This document shows, in pieces, positions 13,979-25,517 of a DNA stretch of 52,597 nt. Positions within the stretch are counted from its first letter, which is position 1. Every line of letters starts with the position of its first letter. Under the pieces are notes generated by a model that worked only from the letters and a program-made list of their open reading frames with translations, searched no databases and had not been told where the DNA came from. The stretch lies in assembly GCA_009602725.1 (NCBI GenBank), contig WELB01000027.1, forward strand, positions 59,683-112,279, read 5' to 3'. The stretch is from Spirogloea muscicola. Taxonomy: Eukaryota > Streptophyta > Zygnematophyceae > Spirogloeales > Spirogloeaceae. The translations under genes were made by a program, and so were the position numbers.

Positions 13979-16900
13979 GGCGGCGGTGGCCGCGGCGCCG
14001 CCAAGCGGCCTCGCGTCGTCGGGAGGCGCTAGCGACACGTCGGGCAGCGCGAGCACAGCGGCGGTGCGCCCGGCGGGCTCGGACGTGAGCTCGTGCGCCA
14101 GCAGCAACGGCGCGGACGTGGCGCGGCGCGACGCCTCCTGGGCGCACGTCGCGGAGCTCGAGGAGGAGCTGCAGGAGCTCCGCCGACGCCTCCAGAAGAC
14201 GGAGGACGACGGCAGCGAGGTACCATTGCCGCGGTCATGGCCGCCGCTGCCGCCGCCACTTCTATCGCTAGCGCAGCTTGGTAACGAATCTGTTCTGGGT
14301 ACAGAAGGTCACAGGTTCGAATCCTGTCGCCGCTCCGTTGTGGCAACGCTGCTGTTTTTCGCCTCGCCAGGGCGACGCTTCACCGCCCTCTAGTCATTCT
14401 GATCTGCACTTGCTGACTAGAGGTTATCGAGCACCTTCTGCTGACGTCCTGGAGAATGGTATCCTGCTTTCTGCACCATCCGGCCCTCTTAGAACTTGTA
14501 CATTCGGTGGGCTGGCCTCTCACAGCCATCGTTGTCGATTGGATTCTGATGAGATGATGAGCTCGAGATGGAAGTGCAGGTACAACCGGTGCACCTGGCG
14601 GTGAAGGAAGACGCATTCGAGGACGACCAGCTGCCAGGAGGCACCGAAGCTGATGGGAACGACGCAGAGAAAATTGCCAACGCCGGGAAAGGGACCGTAC
14701 ACGACGGCGGCGGCAGAGGCGTCAGGGCGGATGGCGAGGCCAGAGTCGCCGTCCGGGACCAGCGGCGGCGGCGGCGCAGCTGGTCGTCCGAGGGCCACGA
14801 GACGTCGTTCTACGGCTGGCTGCACGAGGACGGCGAGGAGGACGAGTCGCCAATCAGGTGAGAACGCTGCCGCACGCTCGTTTGCTGCCGCCGCTGCGGC
14901 GCTGGCGCAGCAGCAGGTGCTTCTAACTCGATCCTTCTACTGCCGCGCGGCTCTGCAGCAAGTCCATGGCGGTCGATAAGCCCGGCACTGGAGCGATGTC
15001 CCAGGACCTTGTTCGCGGGCCCGGAGATGACAATGTCGTTGCTCCCGCCGCCCCACTTGCCGACGATGTCGACAATGCTGAGGCCCCCGATGCTGCTGGG
15101 CATCACCTCAATCTGAGCCTGGACGCTTCTATGGAGGACATCCCGTTGGCTGCCGACCAGCAGCAAGGTGCTACCGAAGCCAGCGCGGCAGTGGAGGAGG
15201 AGGAGGAGGGCGGCGAGCCTATGCTGGTCCTGGAGACGGCAGAGCTTCGGCGCTCCTGGGCATCGCCAAGCCGCGACTGGCTCACCAGTGTCGAACATGC
15301 AGGACCAGGGACGGCGGCTGACACTGACGAGGCTGGCGCAGTCGATGAGCTGCGCCCCGAAGCTGCCATTAATGCTGCTGATGTTCCTGAGGAGTCGGCA
15401 GCTGCGGACGGCGATGATGGCCAGAACAAGACATTGCAGGTGGAGCCGACCAAGTCTGAGGCGGCTGTCGGCAGTGGCAGCAGCAGTGGCAGTGGAGGCA
15501 GCAGTGCCAAGGGCGCCCCAGCGGCAGCAACGCCGCACTTGATGCTGGTGCCGCTCTGGGACCTGGATGACGACTATGACGCCATGGTGGCCATGGGCGA
15601 TGCCGAGCACGGCGGCAATGGCCGCGCGAGTGGGCAGGCCCTCGCAGTCGACTCCTTGCCAGAAGCGGACATGCCATTGTCGACGCCCCCAACAAGCCCG
15701 CGGCAGAAGCTCGGCGCGTGGCTCAGCAGCCTCAAGCGCAACGCACCGTTTGGTCGAGGGCCGCCGCCGTCGCCGCCGACGGCCCAGCTCCTCGGCCCCG
15801 AGTCAGAGGACAACACAAGCGATGGGGCACACCAGCCTGGTCCTGCTGACGCGCAGCCGGCAGAGGCTCCACAGGCATCCACCACGCTTACTTCCAGTAC
15901 CGAGGCCCCGGAGCGGCCGCTGCCGCGGCGGCTCCCCCAGCGGCTGGCCTTCCTGAGGAGCGCTGCTCGGCGGGACAGCGGCAGGTCTCCTGCCGGCATA
16001 CTCGGCGGTGGCGGTAATACAGTGGCTGCGAGTGCAGGTGAGAAGTTGGTGCAGGCTGGGGACGGCGACCTGGCGCAGAGCAAGGGCGCGAGCTTGGCTG
16101 TGAGCACCATGGACGCCGGAGCCGTATTTGGGGAGGGGCTGAGATCAGCAGCAGCGGCTGGTGCGGCCATGGCTGGCAACAACAAGGAGAATGAGCAGGC
16201 TGAGGAGGAGGAGGAGCGGCCGGTAACGCCCCCACGGCCGCCCTCGCCGGCACAGCAGCCGTTCCGGCAGGCCGCCAGCGTGCCGCCGTCAGAGGACAAC
16301 ATTGTGATGGCCTCAGTGGCGCTGCCGCCGCCGCTGTCGGGACTCTTCTCGGTGAGGGATGCAGATTCTGGCGATGCTCGGAAGGTGGGCGTGTTTGACG
16401 ACGCTGGCGGCGGCGGCGACTTCAAGGCTCTCCGACGCTCCGTATCGCTGCCCCGACGGAGCAGTCCGTTCATGGGCAGCGACAACGACGACGGTGGGCG
16501 CAGGTCATCTACGGCGGCGCCAGCCGATGCCCTGCCGCTAGCGCACCAGCATTCCCTCCCGCGAGCGCGTCTCGAGGCCTGGGAATCCACACGGCGCCTC
16601 CGCAGCAGCGAATCCCCGTCACGGCCTGCGCACGCGCCTGCACGCCATGAGTCCCCAACGCACGCCGCCATGCTTGCATCAGTCGGCCGCAGCAATTTGC
16701 CAACTGCGGCGGCAGTGGTAGCCACTGACCGCAGTTCGTCGCCTGGCGGCGAGCGCGTGCTGCGGCTGCGGTTGCGGGCCGCCAGCGACGGCTCGATCCT
16801 CAATCTGCCGCCGTGGGGCAGCCCGCTGGCGCGCTCCCAATCCGTGCAGCGCTCACCGCCGCCCCGCTCGCGATCCCTGGTGGCGTTGAAGCCAACAGCA

Positions 16901-17637
16901 GCACTCAGAATTTCAGCAGCAGCCGACGACAATGGTCTCATCCAAAACCTTAGGCAGAGCTCCTCCCTCCCACGAACATGGCGGAGCCCCAGCGCTGGGC
17001 GAGCGAGCGACCGGGAGCAGTCGCTGCTCGTGCATGCGGCCGCCGCCCACTGGCTGCCGCCCCACGTTGGTGGCAGCGATGCAGCCATTGGCAGTCCTTC
17101 ACAACAAGCGTTGCGTGCGCCGTCGCCTCCTGGCATCCCCAACTCCACCAATAAGTACAGTGAGGTTTGTTACAACCACTGCCTTCACTCTGCAGTCCCC
17201 CATCATTTTGCCAGGTCATTGTGCCAGCTAATTGCCTGAATTTGCGCACCGATGCTAGCTTTATACGCCATGCTGCAGGACCAGACAGTCAGATGGCACC
17301 ACACGCCATTTGAGGAGCGTGTTGAGCGCGCCGTCTCACGCCAGGAGGAGGCGCACTCTCGGCGGTGAGCCTTAATTAACTATTGATTTGTACTTCCACT
17401 GTGGCAAAGAGAGGAGGAAGTGCTATCAGCCACATGCCTGATGACCTACTTCCTGCTCTCTGCATTGGCAGGCAGCTCTTCAAGGAGTCCAGGCTGGCTC
17501 TGAAGGCGTCCGAGCATGATGACTTGCCCAAACGGACATATCTTGTAACCGGCCGTCTGTCGCTGCCAAGCATGCGGGAGGCAAAGGTGGTGGCAGAGAA
17601 CAGAACTATTGAGTTTGCAGAGCCATCAGGAAGGTAA
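13979..17637 (+). CDS. Coiled-coil, Ser/Pro-rich protein of unknown function
   Basis: I do not recognise this family. Deduced exons: 13979-14219 (start possibly in the gap; first ATG-containing frame at 13986), 14580-14857, 14959-17164, 17279-17364 and 17472-17637, all in phase. The first exon ends with a short coiled coil (HVAELEEELQELRRRLQKT). Exon 2 contains a compact motif, ETSFYGWLHEDGEEDES. The 735-codon exon 3 is low complexity, rich in Ala, Ser, Pro and acidic residues, with many RRS/RSxS sites (SLPRRSSPF, RRSVSLPRR) that look like kinase targets. The last exons are more ordinary: VRWHHTPFEERVERAVSRQE and LPKRTYLVTGRLSLPSM. The ending is ambiguous: either GGA AGG TAA, or a donor at AG|GTAAAG joined to an acceptor at 17796, which stops three codons later. 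It may start from the same region as TIC20. Confidence 0.7.
14262..14335 (+). pseudogene. tRNA-Pro(UGG)-like sequence with lost acceptor stem
   Basis: About 74 nt with a perfect anticodon arm TCTGT/ACAGA and seven-base loop TCTGGGT (anticodon TGG), a perfect T arm ACAGG-TTCGAAT-CCTGT, and TAGCGCAGCTTGGTAA in the D-arm position. The layout resembles chloroplast/bacterial tRNA-Pro(UGG). The 5' acceptor half CTATCGC does not pair with the 3' half CGCCGCT, and the D stem is broken. It sits in the first visible intron of the coiled-coil gene. Probably a dead organelle-derived copy or the head of a retroposed element. Confidence 0.6.
14390..14530 (+). mobile_element. LINE-like retrotransposon 3' end
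   Basis: SDLHLLTRGY is encoded around 14398-14428 (the final stop codon mutated to CGA). About 80 nt later comes a GGGCTGG...CAGCC hairpin (14509-14527). It directly follows the tRNA-like sequence inside the same intron. Confidence 0.65.
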
Positions 17638-19340
17638 AGCCCTCACGTGTGCTCAATACTCTGCTTGCGACCTGAGCTGGGCCTGACGCTGGACCGCTGC
17701 CCCTAATCGGGCAAGATGGGTTGCAATAAATGAACACATTGTAGAGGGTTGCCCGTCATTTGACAATACTTGCATTGCCTTGTTCTCGACATGCAGATCC
17801 TCATGACAGTCTGGGCGGCTCTCCATGGCGTGCTACTCTGGGTGGTCAGTGTCTGACTGATCTGCCATGGTGTTACAAGCCTGTAGCCTCATCAAGCTGT
17901 CTCGTACTGGCAAGTTGCACCTAGAGAGGTGCAGTTAGTGAGCGTACTGCATGCAGGGTAGGTGTAGGTAGTGTGCCAGATCGACTTGCAGGATGACATA
18001 AGTTGATAACTGGCAAGCACTTTAAATATAGAGGACATTTTTCATTAGATGTGTAGTAGTACTGGGGATGAATTGCGGGAGATTTGTAAAATTTTAGTGA
18101 CGAAGCACACTGAAGAGGCGCTGATGAGCCCACAATGTCAAGAGCCGCCATTGGCCCTCAGCAAAGTAGAACAGTCTTGTGGTAAGGCTGCCCAGAATGA
18201 CGAACACAGCCAAGAGTGCCAGTCAAGCTGCCAAATATGGCTGCAACAGGATTTGTATTATGTTGATGAAATATTTGTACGATTGAGAATGCATGAGGCA
18301 TTCATTATCTGCTGGCACCACCATTCAACACAAGCTGGTGCCAGCCATGCTTAGTGGTAGTGGCCATAACGATCTGCTGTGCAATACAGATGGAGTATGT
18401 GGCGCCTATCTGCCTGGAGCCCACAGCACAGAAGCTGAACAGATTGGTGATAATCGTTGGTCAAACTTGTGTGCACGTCCCCTCTTCAAGCAACCGCAAG
18501 ACTGAAGGCAAAGTTGTTAGCGAGGTTCATTAATCTAGGGGCAAGACCAGTCAAAGATTGTGTGACAACATTCGTCCTGCAAAGCTAACATGGCCCTTGC
18601 CCAGTTGCCTCCAAACAGTGCATTGCAAGGCTTCAGCTCTGTTCGTTGTGCCTACTTTGCAGAATCGTCAGGGCTTGTATCAAATCTGGCTTGGACGCTA
18701 ATAAGCTGCGCAAGTCCAAGAAGCACGTTATTACTCATCATGACCTTGACTGTGGCAGAATGTTCCTTGCAAGGAGGGTTGCTAAACACAAGTAAATGCA
18801 AGGTGGCAAAGCTATTGATTGCCACTTTGTGCTTACTTTGGTATGTTTGCAGTTGAAGGAGGAGGTACTCGGCCTTTGCTAAGAAATCTGCGCTTGCAAT
18901 GCTGCCAGACTCAAGGTGTGCTGCAACGTATCTATTTGCCTGGCTGTCTGCTGGGCTCATCCGTATCCAGCATGCAGCAGCAAACCCACTTTTCGCAGCC
19001 CTCGTCCCCCTTAACACACACCCCATTTCTTCGGAAGCACTTTCTGATTGGAGTCACTTCCACCAGTAGCTTGAGGTGGCAGCGAAGGCACGGCCAGCTT
19101 GCAGATACAAGGCATAAGCCAGGGAACAAGGGCAGGGGGAGAAAAGGCGTGCCGTGCGCATGGCCAGATCAAGCCAGCACACTGGTCAGGCAAAAGAGTG
19201 CAAGAATGGGGCCACACAAGGCGAAGCCCTATGCTAAGGCGGCCTAAGGTAACGGTGCAGGGAAGAACATGGTGTTCGTATAATTTGCGCCTTCCAGCCT
19301 TTCAGACCTTGTCCAATACTTTCGGGAAAGGGCTATTCCA
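17638..19340. other. No recognised gene
   Basis: Lower-GC sequence than the genes. A 124-codon minus-strand frame at 18652-19026 is the longest; it has no motif I recognise. It could be 3' UTR plus old transposon debris. Confidence 0.4.
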
Positions 19341-19352
19341 ATTTAAGGCAAT

Positions 19353-19439
19353 GGCTGTGAGAGGCCAGCCCAAACGAAGTGTACAAGGTCTGAATGCGGC
19401 TGTTGATAACAAACGAGCGGCTGTAAGAGGCCAGCCAGA
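19353..19439. repeat. Two tandem short hairpins
   Basis: GGCTGTGAGAGGCCAGCC at 19353-19370 is followed about 60 nt later by GGCTGTAAGAGGCCAGCC (about 19423-19440). Both are the short-stem variant (GGCTG/CAGCC) of the group A tail hairpin. Confidence 0.6.
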
Positions 19440-19494
19440 AGCGTACAGGTGTTCATGACGGAGCCACCAGGCTAGGCAGACAGGGCGCTTTTAG

Positions 19495-19769
19495 TAACCC
19501 CGTGTCAGCAGTAGGAAGTCAGATGAGCTGAGGGGAGGAGGAGCAACCCCGCTGCGCAAGCCAGGAAGCTGCTGCAAGGGCGCAACCGGTGCGGCGGTGC
19601 AAAGCAAGCAATTGGGAGCGCTGGGGGGACATAGATAACCGCATGCGGTAGCAGGACACAAGATCCGAAGGCACCGAGCCTCCAGGGTGGTCCTTGTCTG
19701 AAAGGGCCAGAAGGCATGAAACTACTCTTTATGACTTATGATTCTTTTCGGGCTGGCTTTTCACAGCCC
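19495..19769. mobile_element. LINE-like tail (-) and hairpin element
   Basis: Minus strand 19495-19540 reads SSDFLLLTRGY-stop. At 19750-19769, plus orientation, GGGCTGGC...CAGCCC sits in the typical context ATTCTTTTC before and CTTGCCCCCATTGGGAGTGCC after. Confidence 0.6.
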
Positions 19770-20036
19770 TTGCCCCCATTGGGAGTGCCACTTCTTCATG
19801 ACTCCTGCGAGTGAGGGCGCTCAATAATCGTCAGTCAGCGGCGTTGGCATCCGCCCGTCGTCAGGACACCGCTCGACGCGCAAGCCTGTGCAAGTGTAGC
19901 CACCAAGCCCCAAAACGCTGTTGAACATAGAAATGTGGTAAATCAGTGGGTCGGTAGAATCATCCATTCCGCCCGTTCTGCTAGGCCGATGAGAGTCTTC
20001 CTAGATAAGGGAGAAGGGCTCGCCCATTGAGGATAG

Positions 20037-20262
20037 GGGCTGGAAAAGCCAGCCCAAAAAACAATGAACAAAGTACGAGAAGGGGGGCCAGAGGAAGCGC
20101 TAAGAAAGCAAAGCACACAAAGAAAGAAAGCAGCTGCAAGTCATTCAGTAACCCCTGCTAAGCAGCCGCAAATCAGAGAGGCTAGGGTCCTGAAAGTGAG
20201 TCCCCTGGCCAGAGCCAGAGGCAGCAGCAAGAGCCCGGCCGGCACGAGGGTGCAGATAAGGG
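20037..20262 (-). mobile_element. Group A LINE-like 3' end with hairpin
   Basis: The minus strand encodes RAGxALAAASGxGQG and SLSDLRLLSRGY-stop (stop near 20147). It is followed about 90 nt downstream by the hairpin GGGCTGG...CCAGCCC (20037-20055) and CAATGGGCGAGC. Confidence 0.75.
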
Positions 20263-20344
20263 AGGCCCCGGCAAATAGCATTATTGGCCCGAACGATTTT
20301 GTGGCTCTAGATGCGGCTAGGCGACGCTATGTGCGCGGCGGCTG

Positions 20345-20530
20345 TGTGCGCGGGGTTGCTTAGCAGGGGTTACTGAGTAGTTAGTAGCTGCTTTGTTTCT
20401 TCTTGTGTGCTTCTTTCTTAGTGCTTCGCCTTAGTGCTTCGCCTGGCCCCCTTCTTCTTGGGCTTCTTGTACTCTGCTCATTCCTTTTTGGGCTGGCTTT
20501 TCCAGCCCCTATCCTCAATTGGCGAGCTCT
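20345..20530 (+). mobile_element. Group A LINE-like 3' end with hairpin
   Basis: Plus strand: TTGCTTAGCAGGGGTTACTGA (the LLSRGY-stop region) at 20354-20374. Next come the CTGCTTTGTTTCTTCTTGTGTGC leader and the hairpin at 20490-20508, then CTATCCTCAATTGGCGAGCTC and a CTT-rich tail. Confidence 0.7.
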
Positions 20531-20786
20531 TTCTTCTCGCGCGGCGAGGCGGCACTGTGTACACGGCGGCTCTGTGTGCGGCGAGGCGGCACTGTGTGCG
20601 CGACGAAATAAAGACGCTTCCATGAGAGGGCGGTGGCTGGCAATTTTGGCTGGGAGAGAGAAGTGGCTTTCCCAATGGGGGCAAGGGCTGCGAGAAGCCA
20701 GACCCAAAATTGGAGTGAACAAAGGTCGGAGGGCCAAAGGGAAATCGCAAAAGCTAGCCCATATGGGATGAAACAGCTACGAAACA

Positions 20787-21185
20787 CTAAGTAACCGCTG
20801 CTAAGCAGCCGCATGTCGGAGAAACTGGGCTCCTGGAAGCGGTCCCCATGCCAGGGCTAGACGTCGCAGCGAGGGCACGACCGGCACGCAGATGCAGCGC
20901 GCAAGCCATGGACCTCTGCAGCAGGCAGAAGGGCAGAAGGGCTTCGTATTTGCCATCTAGTATTCAGGCATCGATTAGCGACCTTCATGTAATGACCCGT
21001 TGTTACTGAGCGGGTCAATCTGCTGTAGGTGATGTACGTCTCTAGATGCGCTTGCCTTCGTACTTGGCCATTTGGCCTTTGTTTGTTTCAAAATACACGA
21101 AAACTTTTCTGCAGCGAGACGGACAGGCGCATTCGATACACCTGCGCGAGCAAGCCTGCAGCATGGAAATCCACCGGCAACGATA
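20787..21185 (-). mobile_element. Group A LINE-like C-terminus split by a nested insertion
   Basis: Minus-strand pieces 20787-20922 (ALHLRAGRALA... and SDMRLLSSGY-stop) and 21109-21185 (PVDF.AAGLLAQVYRMRLSVSLQ) are adjacent in the uninterrupted copy at 4347-5136. Between them lies the 186-bp group B insertion. CTGCAGC occurs at both junctions. Confidence 0.8.
20923..21108 (+). mobile_element. Nested 5'-truncated group B LINE-like insertion with 7-bp TSD
   Basis: A 186-bp insert flanked by CTGCAGC direct repeats (20916-20922 and 21109-21115). It encodes SISDLHVMTRCY-stop (stop near 21008), then GCGGGTCAATCTGCTGTAGG, then ACTTGGCCATTTGGCC (group B hairpin), and ends ACACGAAAACTTTT. The surrounding group A copy supplies the empty-site sequence, so the insert limits are unusually clear. 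Confidence 0.85.
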
Positions 21186-23080
21186 GGTCCTTCTTTCGCA
21201 CGTGCAGGTCGTAGAGAGAGAAGAAAGACGCTTCCAGTAGAGGGCCCCGAGTACAGGAGTGTCAACATTGCGTCTGCCTTTCCCTTCTCTCGTTCAGAGC
21301 TTATATCAGCATATATATTTCACTTTGTGAAGGGAAGCATCGGAAACAACGGAGATTTGCTGGTATGGCAGGTTCTTCCATGCTTTCAGCAAAGGTAATA
21401 CAGCCTTCATGTGCCAGACTGTCTCCAGCCAGGCCTGTACCACTCATGTCCTACCTAGACCAAATCCAGAGCCCAATGGCACCAAGGAGTAAGAACTCAG
21501 CAACAAGCGTTAGCATTGCTAATCATGCACACATCCGCAATATGGAATGCAGGCATACAAAGTGATGCCCACAATACTTCTGTGACACCAAATTGTCTCT
21601 GCCTCCTGTTGCACTTTGATCTGCACGTTGTGGCAAACCATACCAATCTTAATAATGTGCAATATGCACTGCAAGGCAACGGCCAATGAGAACAGCTTGA
21701 GCATCTATGTCCATCCGGACACATTCCGGCTTTGCGATGTGTGTGGCAGTGGCCACCTCCAAGTCTCTCCCTCGTATTCGTCAAATATGGCAATAAGTGA
21801 TAGCTACCTGCTTCGCTCGGTTGAAAACCTGCGGGAAGTCTCAAGCATATAGTACAGACTTGCAATAGATGTGGTGGCGGGGTCTGTTATGTGTACAACG
21901 CTAACAGCACCACAAGCACCATCTCACTCACTACTAGTCCGAAGTCATTGAAGCTGAGAAAGGGGTGCAGAGTGCATCCTAGGAAGCAACAAATCGCTTC
22001 ATATGGAAAATCTGAAGGGAGCGTTGATCTGGCGGCAGTCTTTGGCATGACCGAGTCACAACATCATTTTGGACCTCCTTCACCTGAAGCTGGTCATAAA
22101 AAGTGCTGTGCGACCTAGCATTCTGCGTCGCTCTTCCCTTACTTTAGTGGGTTATGACCGTGGTGTCAGGTTGTTAAGCCGCAGCCGCAACTAGGCGGTT
22201 GGCATCTATGCAAGTCCGAGTCATCTGACTCTGATTATAGGAGTATCCATCCCGTCCTCTAGAACGTCTAAAAAGGGCAAATGCAGCTGAAACCACATAA
22301 ATTGCTGCTGCCCTTGAACAATAGCCACAACTTCGTGATCTGCGTGTGGCCTCTTGCAAGTAGGCAGGCTGTTGAGCTGATCTTCATGCCTTTCCTGCGG
22401 CAAAGCTTTCCCTGAAAGTATTTGGTACTCATTCGAGATGCTACCAGCATTGTCAATCCTGAGTGTCCCACTCTTGAACAAGGAGAGCCACTAGCAAAAT
22501 TGTTTGGAGCAATAGCTTGCAGTCTTTCTTTGGTCCCTGCTCTTTCACAAGCATGACATCTTGGTGACAGAATAAAGCTGAAGTGGAAGCATGGTCCTTC
22601 TGTGGACCCTTTCCTTGCTCTTCAGAAGATGCGACACTGGTTAGAGACGTAGACAATAGTTGATTTTTGCAGCCCCATGAACGACTTTACGTCCCAGTAA
22701 AAGCAATTTAGCACCTTCTCTCTTGACAATGCTGCCCGGCTGCCCTTACTTCAGCAGACACATCTCAGCGTAGTGATGATCCTTCATGTCTGCCAAGTTA
22801 TTACCAGGCGTAACCATGTGGCGACGTCTATCCCCTTAGGCCATGCAGCAAACTACGTTGATGGACTGCTTTGGATTCCTTGGCAAGAAAGTCAGTCCAC
22901 CACAAGACTTTGCGTGTAGATTATCGTGGCCCTCAGACTCATGCACAACGAGCATTGCGTCAAGGTGTCCTCCACGACGACAAGTGTCCTCTCCTGACCT
23001 AGTAATGCTGAGTCCAGATCTAGTGGACGGCATCAAGATTTCGCAAGACAACAAACAAAGGGCTCGCCCATAGAGAAGAG
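21186..23080. other. No recognised gene
   Basis: About 1.9 kb of lower-GC sequence. Minus-strand frames at 22221-22481 and 22453-22656 and plus frames at 21891-22118 and 22843-23073 have no recognisable domain. Confidence 0.4.
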
Positions 23081-23081
23081 C

Positions 23082-23330
23082 GGCTGGCAAACCAGCCCAA
23101 AAAGAATGGATAATAGCTCAGCCAAAGAAGAACTACACTACAGTCCATGCCCGTGGACTAGGACTCTATGGGCGAGCACTTCTCCCATGCGTGTGGACTA
23201 GGACTAAGACAGCAGCCAGAGGACGCTCAGTAACCTCTAGTCAGGAGATGCAAGTCGGAGGAGCTAGACGGAGAAAGACGTCGCCCTGACGGAAGCCGGA
23301 GACTGCCGCCAGAGCAGTCTCAGATCCGAG
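23082..23330 (-). mobile_element. LINE-like 3' end and hairpin
   Basis: Minus strand about 23225-23330 reads ETALAAVSGFRQGDVF and, across a frame change, ASSDLHLLTRGY-stop. A GGCTGG...CCAGCC hairpin is at 23082-23097, about 130 nt downstream of the stop. Confidence 0.65.
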
Positions 23331-24700
23331 CAAGGCAAATTCAGGTTAAAGCTCTAAGTAAGTCCTGTCCACATTCAGCGGGATGTCGATTCAGATGCGA
23401 GATCACACAGTCCATGGAAGCAAGTCGATCGGATCGGGTTAGAGCAGTTATTGGTCCAAAAATTTGAAGCGGTTCCATTTGGAGAGCCAGAAAAGTCCAC
23501 TATTTGATCGGGCCAGAGCCAGAGGACTTGACATAGAAAAGGACAAGTCCTTCTCTTTGATCAAAGACCGCAAAGATTCACTAGATGCAGCCAACCGATG
23601 CCCAAGGCAGTTTCATAGTTGCTCGAGTGGCACTGGGTCAAGTTTCATGAGCCCACCAGCTTCAAGACAACTTTGAGAAGATAGTAGTCAAAGCAAGTAC
23701 GAGCTTGCCTAGCAAGTGCTCCAGTATACGTACTGGTCGACGACATACTGTCGGGGTGAGGCTCTTTAGCGCCCGCTCTGCCTAGCGCCCACGTCCGTGC
23801 CTTCTTGGCGCTGCCTGCAATGTAAACAATGCCCGCCAGTAAGAAAATGGCTGCTGCCGTCCTGGTGATCTATATATCGTTGCATGGAAGATACCAGAAC
23901 GAGTGAATTGCTCGGTCTCGGCCCTCCACTCCCTCATGCTCGGTCACCAGAAATTTGTGCGTCAGTGCGGACCGTCTGCTTTATATCTCTATTTCTATAA
24001 ACATAGCTCACCCGGTTTTTCAAAGGCCTGTATGGCCTGGGACCATCGCTTCCATCATTCACCTACTAGCTATCCGCCACTGCCTAGCCGGCCCCCGCCA
24101 CAGCTCGTCAAGGTGGGTCACAACCTCGAAGCAAGCTAAAGAGCATTTGGCTATTAGTGTGCTTTTATTTTAGCGGCACGCACGGCAAGACGACTATGTG
24201 CACTGATGCCATTTGTGGCACGAGCAGATAGGATAGATTCCTTGAACAGCAATAAGCTGGAGGTGCCGTGCTCGCAAATTTCTTCACACCATACAGAAGT
24301 CCGCCTTCCCTGTCCACACATGCAGCAGCTCAACATCCCTGTCAGATCGACCCGGATGAGCGATCGATGGCACTTTGATCGACACCTTCTCCATGAGTAT
24401 TGGTTTGGCCTTTCAAAGCTTCTTGTTTTATAGCCATCGCCCTTCTTGAGAGACGATCATCTTACGAAGGGGGCCTATGGCTGTGATAATTTCGGCCAAA
24501 ATGCCTGGACACTGTCCAAATGGGCCGGAAACAAGTAGGCAGTGCGTATGAAAGAGGCTACTGTGAGGGTGCTGTATAAATGCCCCCATGGGAGTGCTGC
24601 TTCGTGTTTCGTGGAAGAAGCAGCTCTCCAGAGGGGGCGAGGGTTGTGGCCAGCCACTAAAGTATGAACAAATTTGACATCACACAGTAAACGGCTCTTT
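23331..24700. other. No recognised gene
   Basis: No conserved frame or RNA gene seen. Short frames at 23903-24173 have no recognisable motif. Confidence 0.4.
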
Positions 24701-24717
24701 CAAGAAAGTAAGGGGAT

Positions 24718-24736
24718 GGCTGTGAGAGGCCAGCCC
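24718..24736. repeat. Solo hairpin remnant
   Basis: GGCTGTGAGAGGCCAGCC followed by CAAAGGAATGTACAAGG, the reverse-oriented context seen beside other group A hairpins. Confidence 0.55.
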
Positions 24737-25035
24737 AAAGGAATGTACAAGGTTTGAACTGAAATGCCAGGCGCAAACGGGACACCTTTCCGTGAATTTA
24801 CAGAAGAGCCACACCACGTAGAGACGACCAAGTGTCCCAGCTCAGCTTTCAATCTTCCAGGTCCGCCTCCGCTGTTTCGTGGGGCCCACGATACGGGCGG
24901 CTGACCGCACTGGGCACGTCCTAGGCTCGCGGGAGGCGCCACCGCGCACACGAGGACACGCCTGCCCCGCCAAGCTGCCCTTATTGCTGGGGGTGTCCTG
25001 TGCACAGTGCAGCCTGCCTGAGGCACCACTCGGCA

Positions 25036-25400
25036 GGGCGGCAGATCGCTTCCATGGTGAACCGGTAGACTTTCCTGCAGCCGGGTCGCTGGCGCAAGTG
25101 TATCGCATGCGCTTGGCCGTCTCGCTGCAGAGGTCCATGGCCCGTGCGCTGCACCTTCGTGCCGGGAGAGCCCTCGCTGCTGCCTCTGGCTCTGTCCAGG
25201 GGACCCACTTCCAGGACCCTAGCCTCTCTGATTTGCGGCTGCTTAGCAGGGGTTACTGAGTGACTTGTAGCTGCTTTCTTTCTTTGTGTGCTTTGGTTTC
25301 TTAGCACTTCCTCTGGCTTCCTCTGGCCCCCTTCTCGTTCTTTGTTCATTCTGTTTTGGGCTGGCTTGTCCAGCCCCTATCCTCAATGGGCGAGCCCGAT
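25036..25400 (+). mobile_element. Group A LINE-like 3' end, best preserved end
   Basis: The plus strand encodes RFHGEPVDFPAAGSLAQVYR, MRLAVSLQRSMARALHLRAG, RALAAASGSVQGTHFQ and SLSDLRLLSRGY-stop (stop 25257-25259). The 3' UTR runs through CTGCTTTCTTTCTTTGTGTGC to the hairpin GGGCTGGCTTGTCCAGCCC at 25358-25376 and CCTCAATGGGCGAGC. A good reference for the group A end structure. Confidence 0.85.
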
Positions 25401-25517
25401 CCCACCTCAAGCTTCGTCGCAGTAGACTGCGCTCGGGCCCAGCGCTGTGAGAGGCCGTGTGAGAAAGAATTGGGCTTTCCCAATGGCGAGCCTTCTTCTT
25501 TTTTCCCAATGGGGCAA

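Noticed and set aside
12919-14147. Several 300-390-codon open frames on both strands spanning 13104-13978
   Set aside because: They are open only because the gap is N. Only short flanks were used, and only where splice sites and homology supported them.
14029-14346. Minus-strand peptide containing GDRIRTCDLLYPEQ
   Set aside because: This is a familiar translation artefact of a tRNA sequence; the DNA is annotated as tRNA-like instead.
15574-17151. 525-codon minus-strand frame opposite the coiled-coil gene
   Set aside because: A shadow of the GC-rich plus-strand exon. The plus frame joins flanking exons with correct splice sites and phase; the minus frame does not.
18652-19026. 124-codon minus frame as a gene
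   Set aside because: Open by chance length for this composition, no recognisable domain and no supporting flanking exons.
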